Origin: an uncultured Eubacteriales bacterium
GTDB lineage: Bacteria > Bacillota > Clostridia > Oscillospirales > Acutalibacteraceae
Direction of reading: 5' to 3'
Length of the DNA stretch: 64,000 nucleotides
Assembly (NCBI GenBank): GCA_934446475.1
Contig: CAKSEH010000005.1
Coordinates: 1 to 64,000, forward strand
Shown: in pieces, positions 1 to 7,062 of the stretch
Layout of the letters: each line of letters opens with the position of its first letter
How positions within the stretch are numbered: position 1 is the first letter of the stretch
Made by a program: the position numbers and the translations under genes
The notes under the pieces: model-generated
The model's input: the letters and a program-made list of their open reading frames with translations, nothing else
Told to the model about the DNA's origin: nothing
Databases searched by the model: none

Positions 1-236
1 TAAAACAAAACGGAACGTTTTAAATGCGAATGCATTTCGTCGGCTGTGAAACGCCGACGGTTTTAGGTTATTATAACATAAAACCAAAGGTCGAAGAGCT
101 TTGTGGCGGCTTTGCCGCCCGCCGCAGCGAAGTGCGGCGATTTTATAGTTTCAATGTTCTAAAACAAAACGGAACGTTTTAAATGCGAATGCATTTCGTC
201 GGCTGTGAAACGCCGACGGTTTTAGGTTATTATAAC
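1..236. repeat. Pair of identical 77-bp direct repeats rich in hairpins
   Basis: Bases 1-77 are repeated without mismatch at 160-236. Each copy holds two small inverted repeats: AAATGC/GCATTT, and CGTCGGC/GCCGACG around an 8-base loop. The 82 bases between the copies hold two more hairpins, GGCGG/CCGCC and GCCGCA/TGCGGC. I see no gene between base 1 and the glycosyltransferase stop at 308; an open frame running through the second copy has no ribosome-binding site and is probably chance. The copies may continue beyond the left edge of the window. This is most likely a family of palindromic intergenic repeats; function unknown. Confidence 0.85.
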
Positions 237-256
237 GCCATTCAGGCAAAAAAGCA

Positions 257-289
257 ACGGTTTTATCTGCGTCGGGCCGATAAAACCGT
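257..289 (-). terminator. Rho-independent terminator of the glycosyltransferase gene
   Basis: A perfect 11-bp stem (257-267 paired with 279-289) with an 11-base loop lies just past the stop codon of the minus-strand glycosyltransferase gene. On the minus strand it is followed by TTGCTTTTTTG. Confidence 0.75.
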
Positions 290-307
290 CTGCCGTTTCT
301 TTAATGT

Positions 308-1285
308 TTACTTAATATCCGAAGAATCGCCTGAAAAATTTTCGGTTCTGTCGCTTATTATATATCTCGGTCTATGTTTAACCTCCATATATATCTTACC
401 TATATATTCTCCGAGCACGCCGGTACAAATAAGCTGAATTCCTCCGATAAAGCAAATCACGCAGATTATACTTGCCCACCCTGCAACCGTATATCCTGCA
501 ATGTGAGCACAAAGCGCCCAGATTATACCGATAAACCCGAGAATCGAAACAATTATGCCCGAAAGTGAAATAAGCTGTATCGGTTTATTACTCAAATTTG
601 TTATCCCCTCAAAGGCAAGCGCAAACATTTTTCTTACAGAATAGTGACTTTTTCCTGCAAGTCGCTCGTGCCTTTCATAATAAACCGAGGTGCTTTTGAA
701 GCCAACTAACGGAAACATCCCTCTGAGAAAAAGATTAACTTCCTTAAAATTTGCAAATTCCTTTAAAACCCTTGAGGAAACAAGCCTGTAATCGGAATGA
801 TTGTAGACAACATTTGCACCGAGAAAATTAAGCGTTTTATAGTAGCTCTGTGCGGTAAATCTTTTAAAAAACGAATCCGTGCTGCGATCACTCCTTACGC
901 CGTATACAATTTCGCATCCCGAATCGTAAGAAATGACCATATCTCTCATAACACGGATATCATCCTGCCCGTCACAATCAACAGATATTGTTATATCGCA
1001 TTTGTCCTTAGACTCCATAAGTCCGGCAAGGAGCGCATTCTGATGACCTCTGTTGCGGCTTTGCCTTATACCTGCAAAATGTCCGTCTGAATTTGAAAGG
1101 CGGCTTATAATTTCCCAAGTGGAATCTGAGCTGCCGTCATCAACAAACAGTATTCGGCTTTCCGGGCTTATGAGTTCTTCTTCTATAAGCTCGTTAAGTT
1201 GTTGTAAAAACATAGGTGCGGTTATAGGCAGCACCTCTTCTTCATTATAACACGGTATAACAATATAAAGGCTCGTCGTTTTCAT
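308..1285 (-). CDS. Family 2 glycosyltransferase, GtrB/DPM1-like, membrane-bound
   Basis: This 325-residue protein has an N-terminal GT-A fold typical of GT2: a PCYNEEE motif near residue 11, VDDGSSDST near 48, and DCDGQDD at 103-109 as the likely metal/nucleotide-sugar site. Two hydrophobic helices (about 235-263 and 267-291) followed by a basic GEYIGKIYMEVKHRPRY tail are the hallmark of the GtrB/YkoT/CsbB group, which loads a sugar onto undecaprenyl phosphate at the inner face of the membrane for cell-envelope glycosylation. A start 8 codons upstream is possible, but GGGAG sits 5-9 bases before this ATG, so I prefer 1285. No flippase or acceptor glycosyltransferase gene is adjacent. The family assignment is firm; the sugar and target are unknown. 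Confidence 0.88.
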   Translation of the reverse strand: MKTTSLYIVIPCYNEEEVLPITAPMFLQQLNELIEEELISPESRILFVDDGSSDSTWEIISRLSNSDGHFAGIRQSRNRGHQNALLAGLMESKDKCDITISVDCDGQDDIRVMRDMVISYDSGCEIVYGVRSDRSTDSFFKRFTAQSYYKTLNFLGANVVYNHSDYRLVSSRVLKEFANFKEVNLFLRGMFPLVGFKSTSVYYERHERLAGKSHYSVRKMFALAFEGITNLSNKPIQLISLSGIIVSILGFIGIIWALCAHIAGYTVAGWASIICVICFIGGIQLICTGVLGEYIGKIYMEVKHRPRYIISDRTENFSGDSSDIK

Positions 1286-1316
1286 AATTTTCTCCCGTTT
1301 GTTTAACAATACTTTG

Positions 1317-1345
1317 ATTATAGCATACCGAATTTAATAACACAA
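1317..1345 (-). promoter_or_regulatory. Sigma-A type promoter for the glycosyltransferase
   Basis: On the minus strand, TTGTGT (1340-1345), a 17-base spacer and a perfect TATAAT (complement at 1317-1322) lie about 30 bases upstream of the start codon. Confidence 0.5.
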
Positions 1346-1391
1346 GATGTGCTTTTAGCGCTGATTTTTAAAACTTGAATTTAAAGTTTAC

Positions 1392-1711
1392 TTATAAACG
1401 CCTTCCGAAATATCGAAAGACACGGCGGCAATATTCAACATACGGCTTGCCGAAAGTCTCCTTTAAACATCGTTCCTCCCGCAAAATCCGGAAATACAGC
1501 ATAGCTGTTGCAAAGAGCGAGAAAAAGGCGTTAAGGAAATTAAAATACATCAATAAAACACCTATATACATAAAATCAAAATCGAGAAATGCGGGATTTC
1601 GGCTGTATTTGTAAATTCCTGTTGTGATAAGTTCGGTTTTATCCTTATCAGGTATACCTGCTCTCCAACTGTCTTTCATACATACGACCGAAAGCAAAAA
1701 ATACCGTCCGC
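1392..1711 (-). pseudogene. 3' remnant of an isoprenylcysteine carboxyl methyltransferase-like gene
   Basis: The frame encodes the C-terminal half of an ICMT/PEMT-type membrane methyltransferase: MKDSWRAGIP, TGIYKYSRNPAFL, a membrane segment around MYIGVLLMYFNFL, then an EERCLKETFGKPYVEYCRRV-type tail. The family is usually 150-200 residues with further N-terminal membrane helices, and those are missing. Upstream of about base 1711 the sequence belongs to a different gene, a GNAT acetyltransferase in another frame. I therefore read this as the 3' end of a gene whose 5' half was lost in a deletion. A short start (1760) is open in this frame, but its first residues are GNAT sequence read out of frame. 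Probably not functional. Confidence 0.6.
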
Positions 1712-1909
1712 ACAAATAGGTACCCAGGCATTTTCCGCCGGAATATATTCGATAAAGCATTTTCCCCGTTCCGCACTTCGATAAAAAACGAGACCTTCAT
1801 CGAGTCTCTGCTTTATCCATTCCTTTTTTGCTACGCTCTGCTTGCCCGACATAGCGCAGCATATATGCTCACTGTCGATATTGTCTTTTGTGATTTTTAT
1901 ATAATTCAT
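1676..1909 (-). pseudogene. 5' remnant of a YoaP-type GNAT acetyltransferase gene
   Basis: From ATG 1909 the frame gives MNYIKITKDNIDSEHICCAM and later an FIEYIPAENAWVPI stretch. This resembles the N-terminal region of YoaP-like N-acetyltransferases (full length usually about 250 residues). It runs for about 66 recognisable residues and stops after entering the ICMT remnant in a different frame. The acetyl-CoA-binding part is absent. The break is near base 1707-1712. Two unrelated gene fragments meeting in different frames is best explained by a single deletion. The recognition of YoaP is from memory of the family and moderately sure. Confidence 0.55.
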
Positions 1910-2022
1910 AAGATAGCCGCCATTTTTGTGTAAATCAAGCATTAGGCACCGATATTGTAACCATTATAACCGTCAGGCGATATACTGTCAACCTGCCGCT
2001 GTAAATCCGATTTTTTTATTTC

Positions 2023-2051
2023 TTGTTTTTTATGTTTCAATATGTTATTAT
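2023..2051 (+). promoter_or_regulatory. Candidate sigma-A promoter for the GH110-like fusion gene
   Basis: TTGTTT (2023-2028), a 17-base spacer and TATTAT (2046-2051, 5 of 6 consensus) lie 40 bases before the start codon. Confidence 0.4.
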
Positions 2052-2090
2052 TATCCATAAATCCACCAACAACACAGTAGGAGGAGAAAA

Positions 2091-4775
2091 ATGAATAATT
2101 TTTACATTTTAAATGAGCTTGACAGTACCGCCGGTTCGGGCGAAAAAAACCTTAACGCAATAAGAGAGGCGCTCAAATTTGCGGTATCAAACGGATATGA
2201 CGGACTGAAACTGCCTTTCGGTGAATATGAAGTATACAACAGTAAGGCTCTTAAAAATTACGGCGATATGATAAGCGGCAGACTTTCTCCGCTTGACTAC
2301 AAAAAATTTGCCGATAATGAAGTGAAAAACACTGCTTTTGAACTTAAAGGTCTTGAAAATTTTATATTTTCAGGCGACGACACCGTTTTAAAATTCAACG
2401 GTCTCATAGCTCCTTTTGATATCAGTTTCTGTAAAAATGTCAGGCTTAAAAGGATAACCGTTGACTGGATAGATGTTCCTTATTTCACAGCCGATGTTAT
2501 TTCAAAAAATAATAACAGGATAGTTATACTTCCGCATTCCTCTTATAATATAAACGGCGGCGAACCCGTAGTTTCAATACAGGATATTGATATGAAAACG
2601 GGCGCTCAGGGCGGTATGTCGCTTTTTGAAAATATATCGAGTATTAAAAATGAGGACGGGATTTACAGCTTTACCTGCGATGAGCCTGATAAGGTAAAGG
2701 TCGGAAAATCTCTCATTTTAAGGTATATATATAATTTTGCTCCGGCAATACATATATATCGAAGTGAAAACATAACCTTTGAAGATATAACCCTTAAGGC
2801 CGCTCCGGGAATGGGGATTATAGGTCAAAAGGTGCATAACATTAACCTTTACAGACTGACTGTAAAGCCCTCGCAAGGAAGAGTAATGTCTACAAATACA
2901 GACGCAACACATTTTATAAATTGCAGTGGAACAATAAATATCAACACCTGTTACTTTGAAGGTATGGGCGACGATGCTACAAATGTTCACGGATTTTATC
3001 ACATTATAAGAAAAATTGAAGGCAGCAGAGTTTATACCGAGCAGACTCAAACTTCACAGGACGGCATTGACATTACATTTGATGCGGGACACGAAATAGA
3101 GCTTGTAAGTTCAAGAACACTTAAATCTTATCGTAACGCAAAAGTTCTGGATAGCGGATTTGACAGTATTTCCGGTCTTTATTATGTTGAGCTTTCAAAT
3201 AAAGATGCCGCTGCCGCCGTTATAGGCGACTGCATAGCAAGCGCAACGGAAATAGCGTCGCTCAATTTTGAAAATTGCGTTGCAAGAAATTTAAGAGGCC
3301 GTGGTATACTCGTTCAAACACGGAACGTAACTGTTAAATGCAATTTGTTTGAAGGATGCACGGGCGAAGGAATTCACATATGCACCGAAACCGGTTGGTG
3401 GGAAAGCATATCGACAAAGAATATCAAAATAAGCGAAAACCGCTTTATAAATTGCGGATTCGGAACAACAAAATACTGCGACGCCGTGGCAGTTGTCGTA
3501 TCCACAAACGCTCCCGAACAAACACCCGGTGTTCACCGTGATATAACCATAAACGGAAATGAAATAATAGGCAAAAACAAGCCGTTCCTTATTACCTGCG
3601 CCGACGGAGTCCGAATCTTTGATAATAAGATCGCCTGTGAAAACGAAACTGTTATTCAAAACAGTGAAAATATTGATATTCACGATAACAAAATCATTAA
3701 ATACAGCGATGCGTTTTATATTCATCCGGCTGTATTTGCGGTTAGAGATAACTATTTGATTATGCAGCCTGCAACTGAAAACTGTCTGTTTTCGGTTGAT
3801 GTTGACGGTGAAATTTTCACAGATGAGATAAACGGAATAAAACGTTCATCCTGCCCCGTTCACTGCGTAACCGTACCGCAAGAGAAACTTGACCGTGCCG
3901 GAGAATACACGGTAATAACAAGAAGGGTTATTGAGCGCACTCATAACACTCCGCCGTGCGACAGGAAAACGGTTTCCCGTAAATACAAATTTTACCCTGT
4001 TCCCGATAAAAACCCAAGATGTTATTATATTGCGGATTCTCACGGTTTTACAAATCTTTCAATAAACGCAGCAAAGGTATTCGGGGAGATAGATTTTCTT
4101 ATATTAAACGGCGATATTCAGTGTCACAGTGACGAAATCAAAGATTTTCTTCTTCCCTTTGAGGTTGCTTCCGAACTTACGGGCGGCGAAAAGCCTGTGC
4201 TTTTTCTGAGAGGTAATCACGAAACTATCGGTCAGTTTGCGGAAATAATGAATGATTATATCCCGACGGACAATCAAAAAACCTACTTCACCGCAAGAAT
4301 TTCAAAGCTTTGGTTTTTATGTCTTGACTGCGGTTGCGACCACAGGGATGAATTTCCCGAGTATTCGGGTACTATGGCTTGCCACGAATTCAGAGAAAAG
4401 CAAATTGACTTTATAAAATCGGTTATAGACAATGCGAAAAATGAATATGACGCACCGGATGTTAAAAATAAAATTGTTCTGTGCCACGTTCCTTTTACCG
4501 ACCATCTCACCGGCAAATGCCCCGAAGAACCTGAAATATACTCAAAATGGCAAACTTTAATTTCCGAAAACATAAAGCCCGACTTAATGATATCGGGTCA
4601 TATGCACGAATACAGCGTTCATAAAAACGGCAACTTTCCACTGATAGTAGCATCGGAAAGACATCTTGACGATTTTGGGGGAACAGGATTTGTTTTTTCG
4701 GATAGTAAGATAACGGCTTTATTTACATCAAGCACAGGTGAAGCCAAAGAAAAAACAATTTTTAAACTTACCTGA
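2091..4775 (+). CDS. GH110-like beta-helix (alpha-1,3-galactosidase-like) fused to a calcineurin-like metallophosphoesterase
   Basis: An 894-residue protein with no signal peptide, starting after a strong AGGAGG site. Residues about 1-620 form a right-handed parallel beta-helix. STNTDATHF (Asp271) and EGMGDDATNVHG (Asp294, Asp295) resemble GH110 alpha-1,3-galactosidases; the spacing of 23 and 24 residues equals that of the three catalytic aspartates I recall for a characterised GH110 enzyme (321, 344, 345). Residues about 640-894 are a metallophosphoesterase: IADSHG (Asp649, His651), NGDI (Asp675), GNHE (708-711), CHVPF (His799), GHMHEY (836-841). All metal ligands are present, so both halves look active. 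It sits beside an AraC regulator and a GH27 alpha-galactosidase, which suggests an intracellular role on phosphorylated or otherwise modified galactosides. The substrate is unknown. Confidence 0.8.
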   Translation: MNNFYILNELDSTAGSGEKNLNAIREALKFAVSNGYDGLKLPFGEYEVYNSKALKNYGDMISGRLSPLDYKKFADNEVKNTAFELKGLENFIFSGDDTVLKFNGLIAPFDISFCKNVRLKRITVDWIDVPYFTADVISKNNNRIVILPHSSYNINGGEPVVSIQDIDMKTGAQGGMSLFENISSIKNEDGIYSFTCDEPDKVKVGKSLILRYIYNFAPAIHIYRSENITFEDITLKAAPGMGIIGQKVHNINLYRLTVKPSQGRVMSTNTDATHFINCSGTININTCYFEGMGDDATNVHGFYHIIRKIEGSRVYTEQTQTSQDGIDITFDAGHEIELVSSRTLKSYRNAKVLDSGFDSISGLYYVELSNKDAAAAVIGDCIASATEIASLNFENCVARNLRGRGILVQTRNVTVKCNLFEGCTGEGIHICTETGWWESISTKNIKISENRFINCGFGTTKYCDAVAVVVSTNAPEQTPGVHRDITINGNEIIGKNKPFLITCADGVRIFDNKIACENETVIQNSENIDIHDNKIIKYSDAFYIHPAVFAVRDNYLIMQPATENCLFSVDVDGEIFTDEINGIKRSSCPVHCVTVPQEKLDRAGEYTVITRRVIERTHNTPPCDRKTVSRKYKFYPVPDKNPRCYYIADSHGFTNLSINAAKVFGEIDFLILNGDIQCHSDEIKDFLLPFEVASELTGGEKPVLFLRGNHETIGQFAEIMNDYIPTDNQKTYFTARISKLWFLCLDCGCDHRDEFPEYSGTMACHEFREKQIDFIKSVIDNAKNEYDAPDVKNKIVLCHVPFTDHLTGKCPEEPEIYSKWQTLISENIKPDLMISGHMHEYSVHKNGNFPLIVASERHLDDFGGTGFVFSDSKITALFTSSTGEAKEKTIFKLT

Positions 4776-4779
4776 GAAT

Positions 4780-4812
4780 ATAGCCGCAACAGACTTATTC
4801 TGTTGCGGCTAT
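4780..4812. terminator. Bidirectional terminator between the fusion gene and araC
   Basis: A perfect 14-bp stem (4780-4793 with 4799-4812), rich in GC, lies between two convergent genes. A T-rich run (TTATTTTTTA) follows on the plus strand. Confidence 0.8.
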
Positions 4813-4814
4813 GC

Positions 4815-5597
4815 TTATTTTTTATGGCGCATTCGATAAAATTTCGGTGCAATACCTACACGGTTCTTAAAAACCTTTGAAAAATAAAGCGGGTCCGAAA
4901 ATCCGCAGGAAATCGCAGTTGCCTTTACAGACAAGCCCGATGCCAAAAACTCGCTTGCCCTGCTTATTCTGTAGTTTATAATATATTCCCCGGCAGACAT
5001 ACCGCAGGATCTTATAAAACAGCGATGCATTGTTGTACGGCTTACACACAGAACATTTAAAATATCGGAAACTTTAAAATCACTTTTACGGTAATTTGCC
5101 TCTATAAGCATACAGGCAACGGCAAAATAATCCTCGTGACCGTTTTTTATCCTGTTGGGAAAAATGTCAGCATACATTCCGAGAAGTGCAATCGCAAGAC
5201 CTTTGGCGGTATTCGTATTTTTGGAGCGAAAATCATTTTTGCGGAGCATTTCAAATATCGGAAGTATCCGTTTTGGGTCTATAAAACCTATTATGGTTTC
5301 ATCGTTTGAATATTTTATTTTACTGAGCATATCCGAACATCTGCCGTACCTAAATTCAATCCAGGTGTATTTCCAAGGATCTTTTTCGTCCGGATAATAC
5401 CTTACATAATCCATAGGTCTGATAACAAAGCTCTCCCCTGCACTTACGGTATATGATTTCGAATTGCATATAAATGTACCCTTACCCCTGATAACATAAT
5501 GTATTATATAGCAGGTCCTCATTCCGGGACCGAACGAATGCATATCACTGCAATCCTGTATGCCGGCATATATCAAATCTTCTCCGCAACTTAACAT
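4815..5597 (-). CDS. AraC-family transcriptional regulator with cupin sensor
   Basis: The 260-residue protein has an AraC-type N-terminal cupin (about residues 10-150; GKGTFICNSKSYTVSAGE is a typical beta-strand pattern) and two helix-turn-helix motifs at the C terminus (about 165-260; NVLCVSRTTMHRCF and KATAISCGFSDPLYFSKVFK, ending RVGIAPKFYR). Such proteins bind a sugar through the cupin and activate transcription of nearby catabolic genes. It is divergent from the GH27 alpha-galactosidase with 113 bases between the starts, so GH27 is the obvious target; the convergent GH110-like fusion may be another. GAGGTG lies 5 bases before the start. Confidence 0.9.
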   Translation of the reverse strand: MLSCGEDLIYAGIQDCSDMHSFGPGMRTCYIIHYVIRGKGTFICNSKSYTVSAGESFVIRPMDYVRYYPDEKDPWKYTWIEFRYGRCSDMLSKIKYSNDETIIGFIDPKRILPIFEMLRKNDFRSKNTNTAKGLAIALLGMYADIFPNRIKNGHEDYFAVACMLIEANYRKSDFKVSDILNVLCVSRTTMHRCFIRSCGMSAGEYIINYRISRASEFLASGLSVKATAISCGFSDPLYFSKVFKNRVGIAPKFYRMRHKK

Positions 5598-5612
5598 ATA
5601 AACACCTCAAAT

Positions 5613-5697
5613 GAAACAAATTTACATATTTTTGCAACAAAATACTATACCAAAATTTAAAAAATTACCATATAATCATTTTACAACATTTTGTTTC
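5613..5697 (+). promoter_or_regulatory. GH27/araC divergent control region with inverted repeats
   Basis: A TATAAT (5671-5676) precedes the GH27 gene, but the -35 position holds no good match, as in activator-dependent promoters. GAAACAAA (5613-5620) is inverted as TTTGTTTC at 5690-5697, and AACAAAAT (5636-5643) recurs inverted as ATTTTGTT (5688-5695). These are candidate AraC-family operator half-sites; which protein binds is inference. Confidence 0.4.
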
Positions 5698-5710
5698 GGA
5701 GGTCAATTAT

Positions 5711-6832
5711 ATGTTAAAAAACACACCGCCTATGGGTTGGAATTCGTGGAATACATTTGCCGCAGATATCAGTGAACGGTTGATTTTTGACACTTCCGAT
5801 GCACTGGTAGAAAGCGGACTTTCAAAGGCAGGATACGAATACATAGTTATTGATGATTGCTGGGCGCTCAAAGAGCGAAGCAGCGAAGGAAAACTTGTTG
5901 CGGATCCTGAAAAATTTCCAAACGGTATGAAAGCGGTTGCAGACTACATTCACTCAAAAGGTCTTAAATTCGGTATGTATTCCTGTGCCGGAAATCTGAC
6001 CTGCGCAGGATACCCCGGAAGTTACGAACACGAATTTGAAGACGCAAAAACATTTGCCGAATGGGGCGTTGATTATCTTAAATACGATTATTGTTACCAC
6101 AACAATATCATACACGGCAAGTATCTTTACAGGCGTATGGGGCTCGCTCTTAAAAACTGCGGCCGTGACATACTTTTCAGCGCCTGTTCGTGGGGCGCCG
6201 ATAACACGGCGGAATGGATAAGAGAAACAAGTGCCGATATGTGGCGTTCAACCGCAGATATCGTTGATAACTGGAACTCGATAAAATCGCTTGTTAATGA
6301 GCAGGAAAGTATTTTCCCTTACGGAGGAATAAACTGTTTCAACGATATGGATATGTTGGTTGTAGGAATGTACGGTAAAGGTCACGTTGGACTCGGCGGT
6401 ATGAATGACACGGAATATAAGACGCACTTCACATTATGGGCGCTGTTCGGTTCCTCTCTTATGATAGGCTGCGACATAAGAAATTTGGGGGAAGAGGCGT
6501 ATGATATCCTTACAAACTCCGAACTTATAAGAATAAATCAGGACCGTGACTGTCGCCAGGTGTTCAAAATATCGAATGTATGGGGTGCGTCAGGATATGC
6601 AAGATACCTTGAAAACGGCGATATCGCAGTAGGCCTTTTTAATTTCGGCGACGAATCCGTTTTTGCAAAAATGAGCGCCGATGAACTCGGTATTCCCGAA
6701 AGCACGGGAAAAACAATTGTTATGCACGAATTGTGGACCGGAAATGCCGAACAGCTGAAAAACGGATCTTTTATGCACAAAATCGAACCGCATAGCTGTC
6801 TTGTTTACCGCTGCGAAGTGACGGATCTATGA
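5711..6832 (+). CDS. GH27 alpha-galactosidase
   Basis: A 373-residue enzyme without signal peptide, so cytoplasmic. It begins TPPMGWNSWNTF, the signature of GH27, followed by VIDDCWA. YLKYDYC gives the nucleophile Asp126 and MWRSTADIVDNW gives the acid/base Asp183. The length matches bacterial GH27 with a TIM barrel and a short C-terminal beta domain. It removes terminal alpha-linked galactose (or alpha-N-acetylgalactosamine; the family contains both) from oligosaccharides. A GGAGG site lies 9 bases upstream. It overlaps the next small gene by 4 bases (ATGA), so the two are translationally coupled. Regulation is probably by the divergent AraC protein. Confidence 0.93.
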   Translation: MLKNTPPMGWNSWNTFAADISERLIFDTSDALVESGLSKAGYEYIVIDDCWALKERSSEGKLVADPEKFPNGMKAVADYIHSKGLKFGMYSCAGNLTCAGYPGSYEHEFEDAKTFAEWGVDYLKYDYCYHNNIIHGKYLYRRMGLALKNCGRDILFSACSWGADNTAEWIRETSADMWRSTADIVDNWNSIKSLVNEQESIFPYGGINCFNDMDMLVVGMYGKGHVGLGGMNDTEYKTHFTLWALFGSSLMIGCDIRNLGEEAYDILTNSELIRINQDRDCRQVFKISNVWGASGYARYLENGDIAVGLFNFGDESVFAKMSADELGIPESTGKTIVMHELWTGNAEQLKNGSFMHKIEPHSCLVYRCEVTDL

Positions 6833-7026
6833 CACAGATGTTTTGTGTCTGCTGCGGAAATAAACTTGAATATAATGATATCGGAGCGCATAAAAAATTT
6901 ATCAACCGAGGCAGCAAGGAATTTATGTGCATAAAGTGTCTTGCAAAGGAATTCGGAGTTTCGGAAAAACTTATAAATGATAAAATCGAGTACTTTAAGA
7001 ATATAGGTTGTACGCTTTTTATATAG
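6829..7026 (+). CDS. 65-residue zinc-ribbon protein, function unknown
   Basis: The start overlaps the GH27 stop as ATGA. The protein has CVCC near its start and CIKC about 25 residues later, a likely four-cysteine zinc site, followed by a helix (EFGVSEKLINDKIEYF) that resembles the second half of a small DNA- or protein-binding domain. I recognise it as a small family seen in Clostridia but not a named function. The tight coupling to the alpha-galactosidase may be an accident of operon position. A strong terminator follows directly. Confidence 0.75.
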   Translation: MTQMFCVCCGNKLEYNDIGAHKKFINRGSKEFMCIKCLAKEFGVSEKLINDKIEYFKNIGCTLFI

Positions 7027-7029
7027 TTA

Positions 7030-7058
7030 AAAACATCTCAGCTTAGCTGAGATGTTTT
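7030..7058. terminator. Bidirectional terminator between the Zn-ribbon gene and spoIVA
   Basis: A perfect 13-bp stem (7030-7042 with 7046-7058) and a 3-base loop, with A-rich sequence on the left and T-rich on the right, lies between convergent genes. Confidence 0.88.
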
Positions 7059-7062
7059 ATTT

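Noticed and set aside
1..236. Transposon end interpretation of the 77-bp repeats
   Set aside because: No transposase or target-site duplication is visible, and the copies are in direct orientation.
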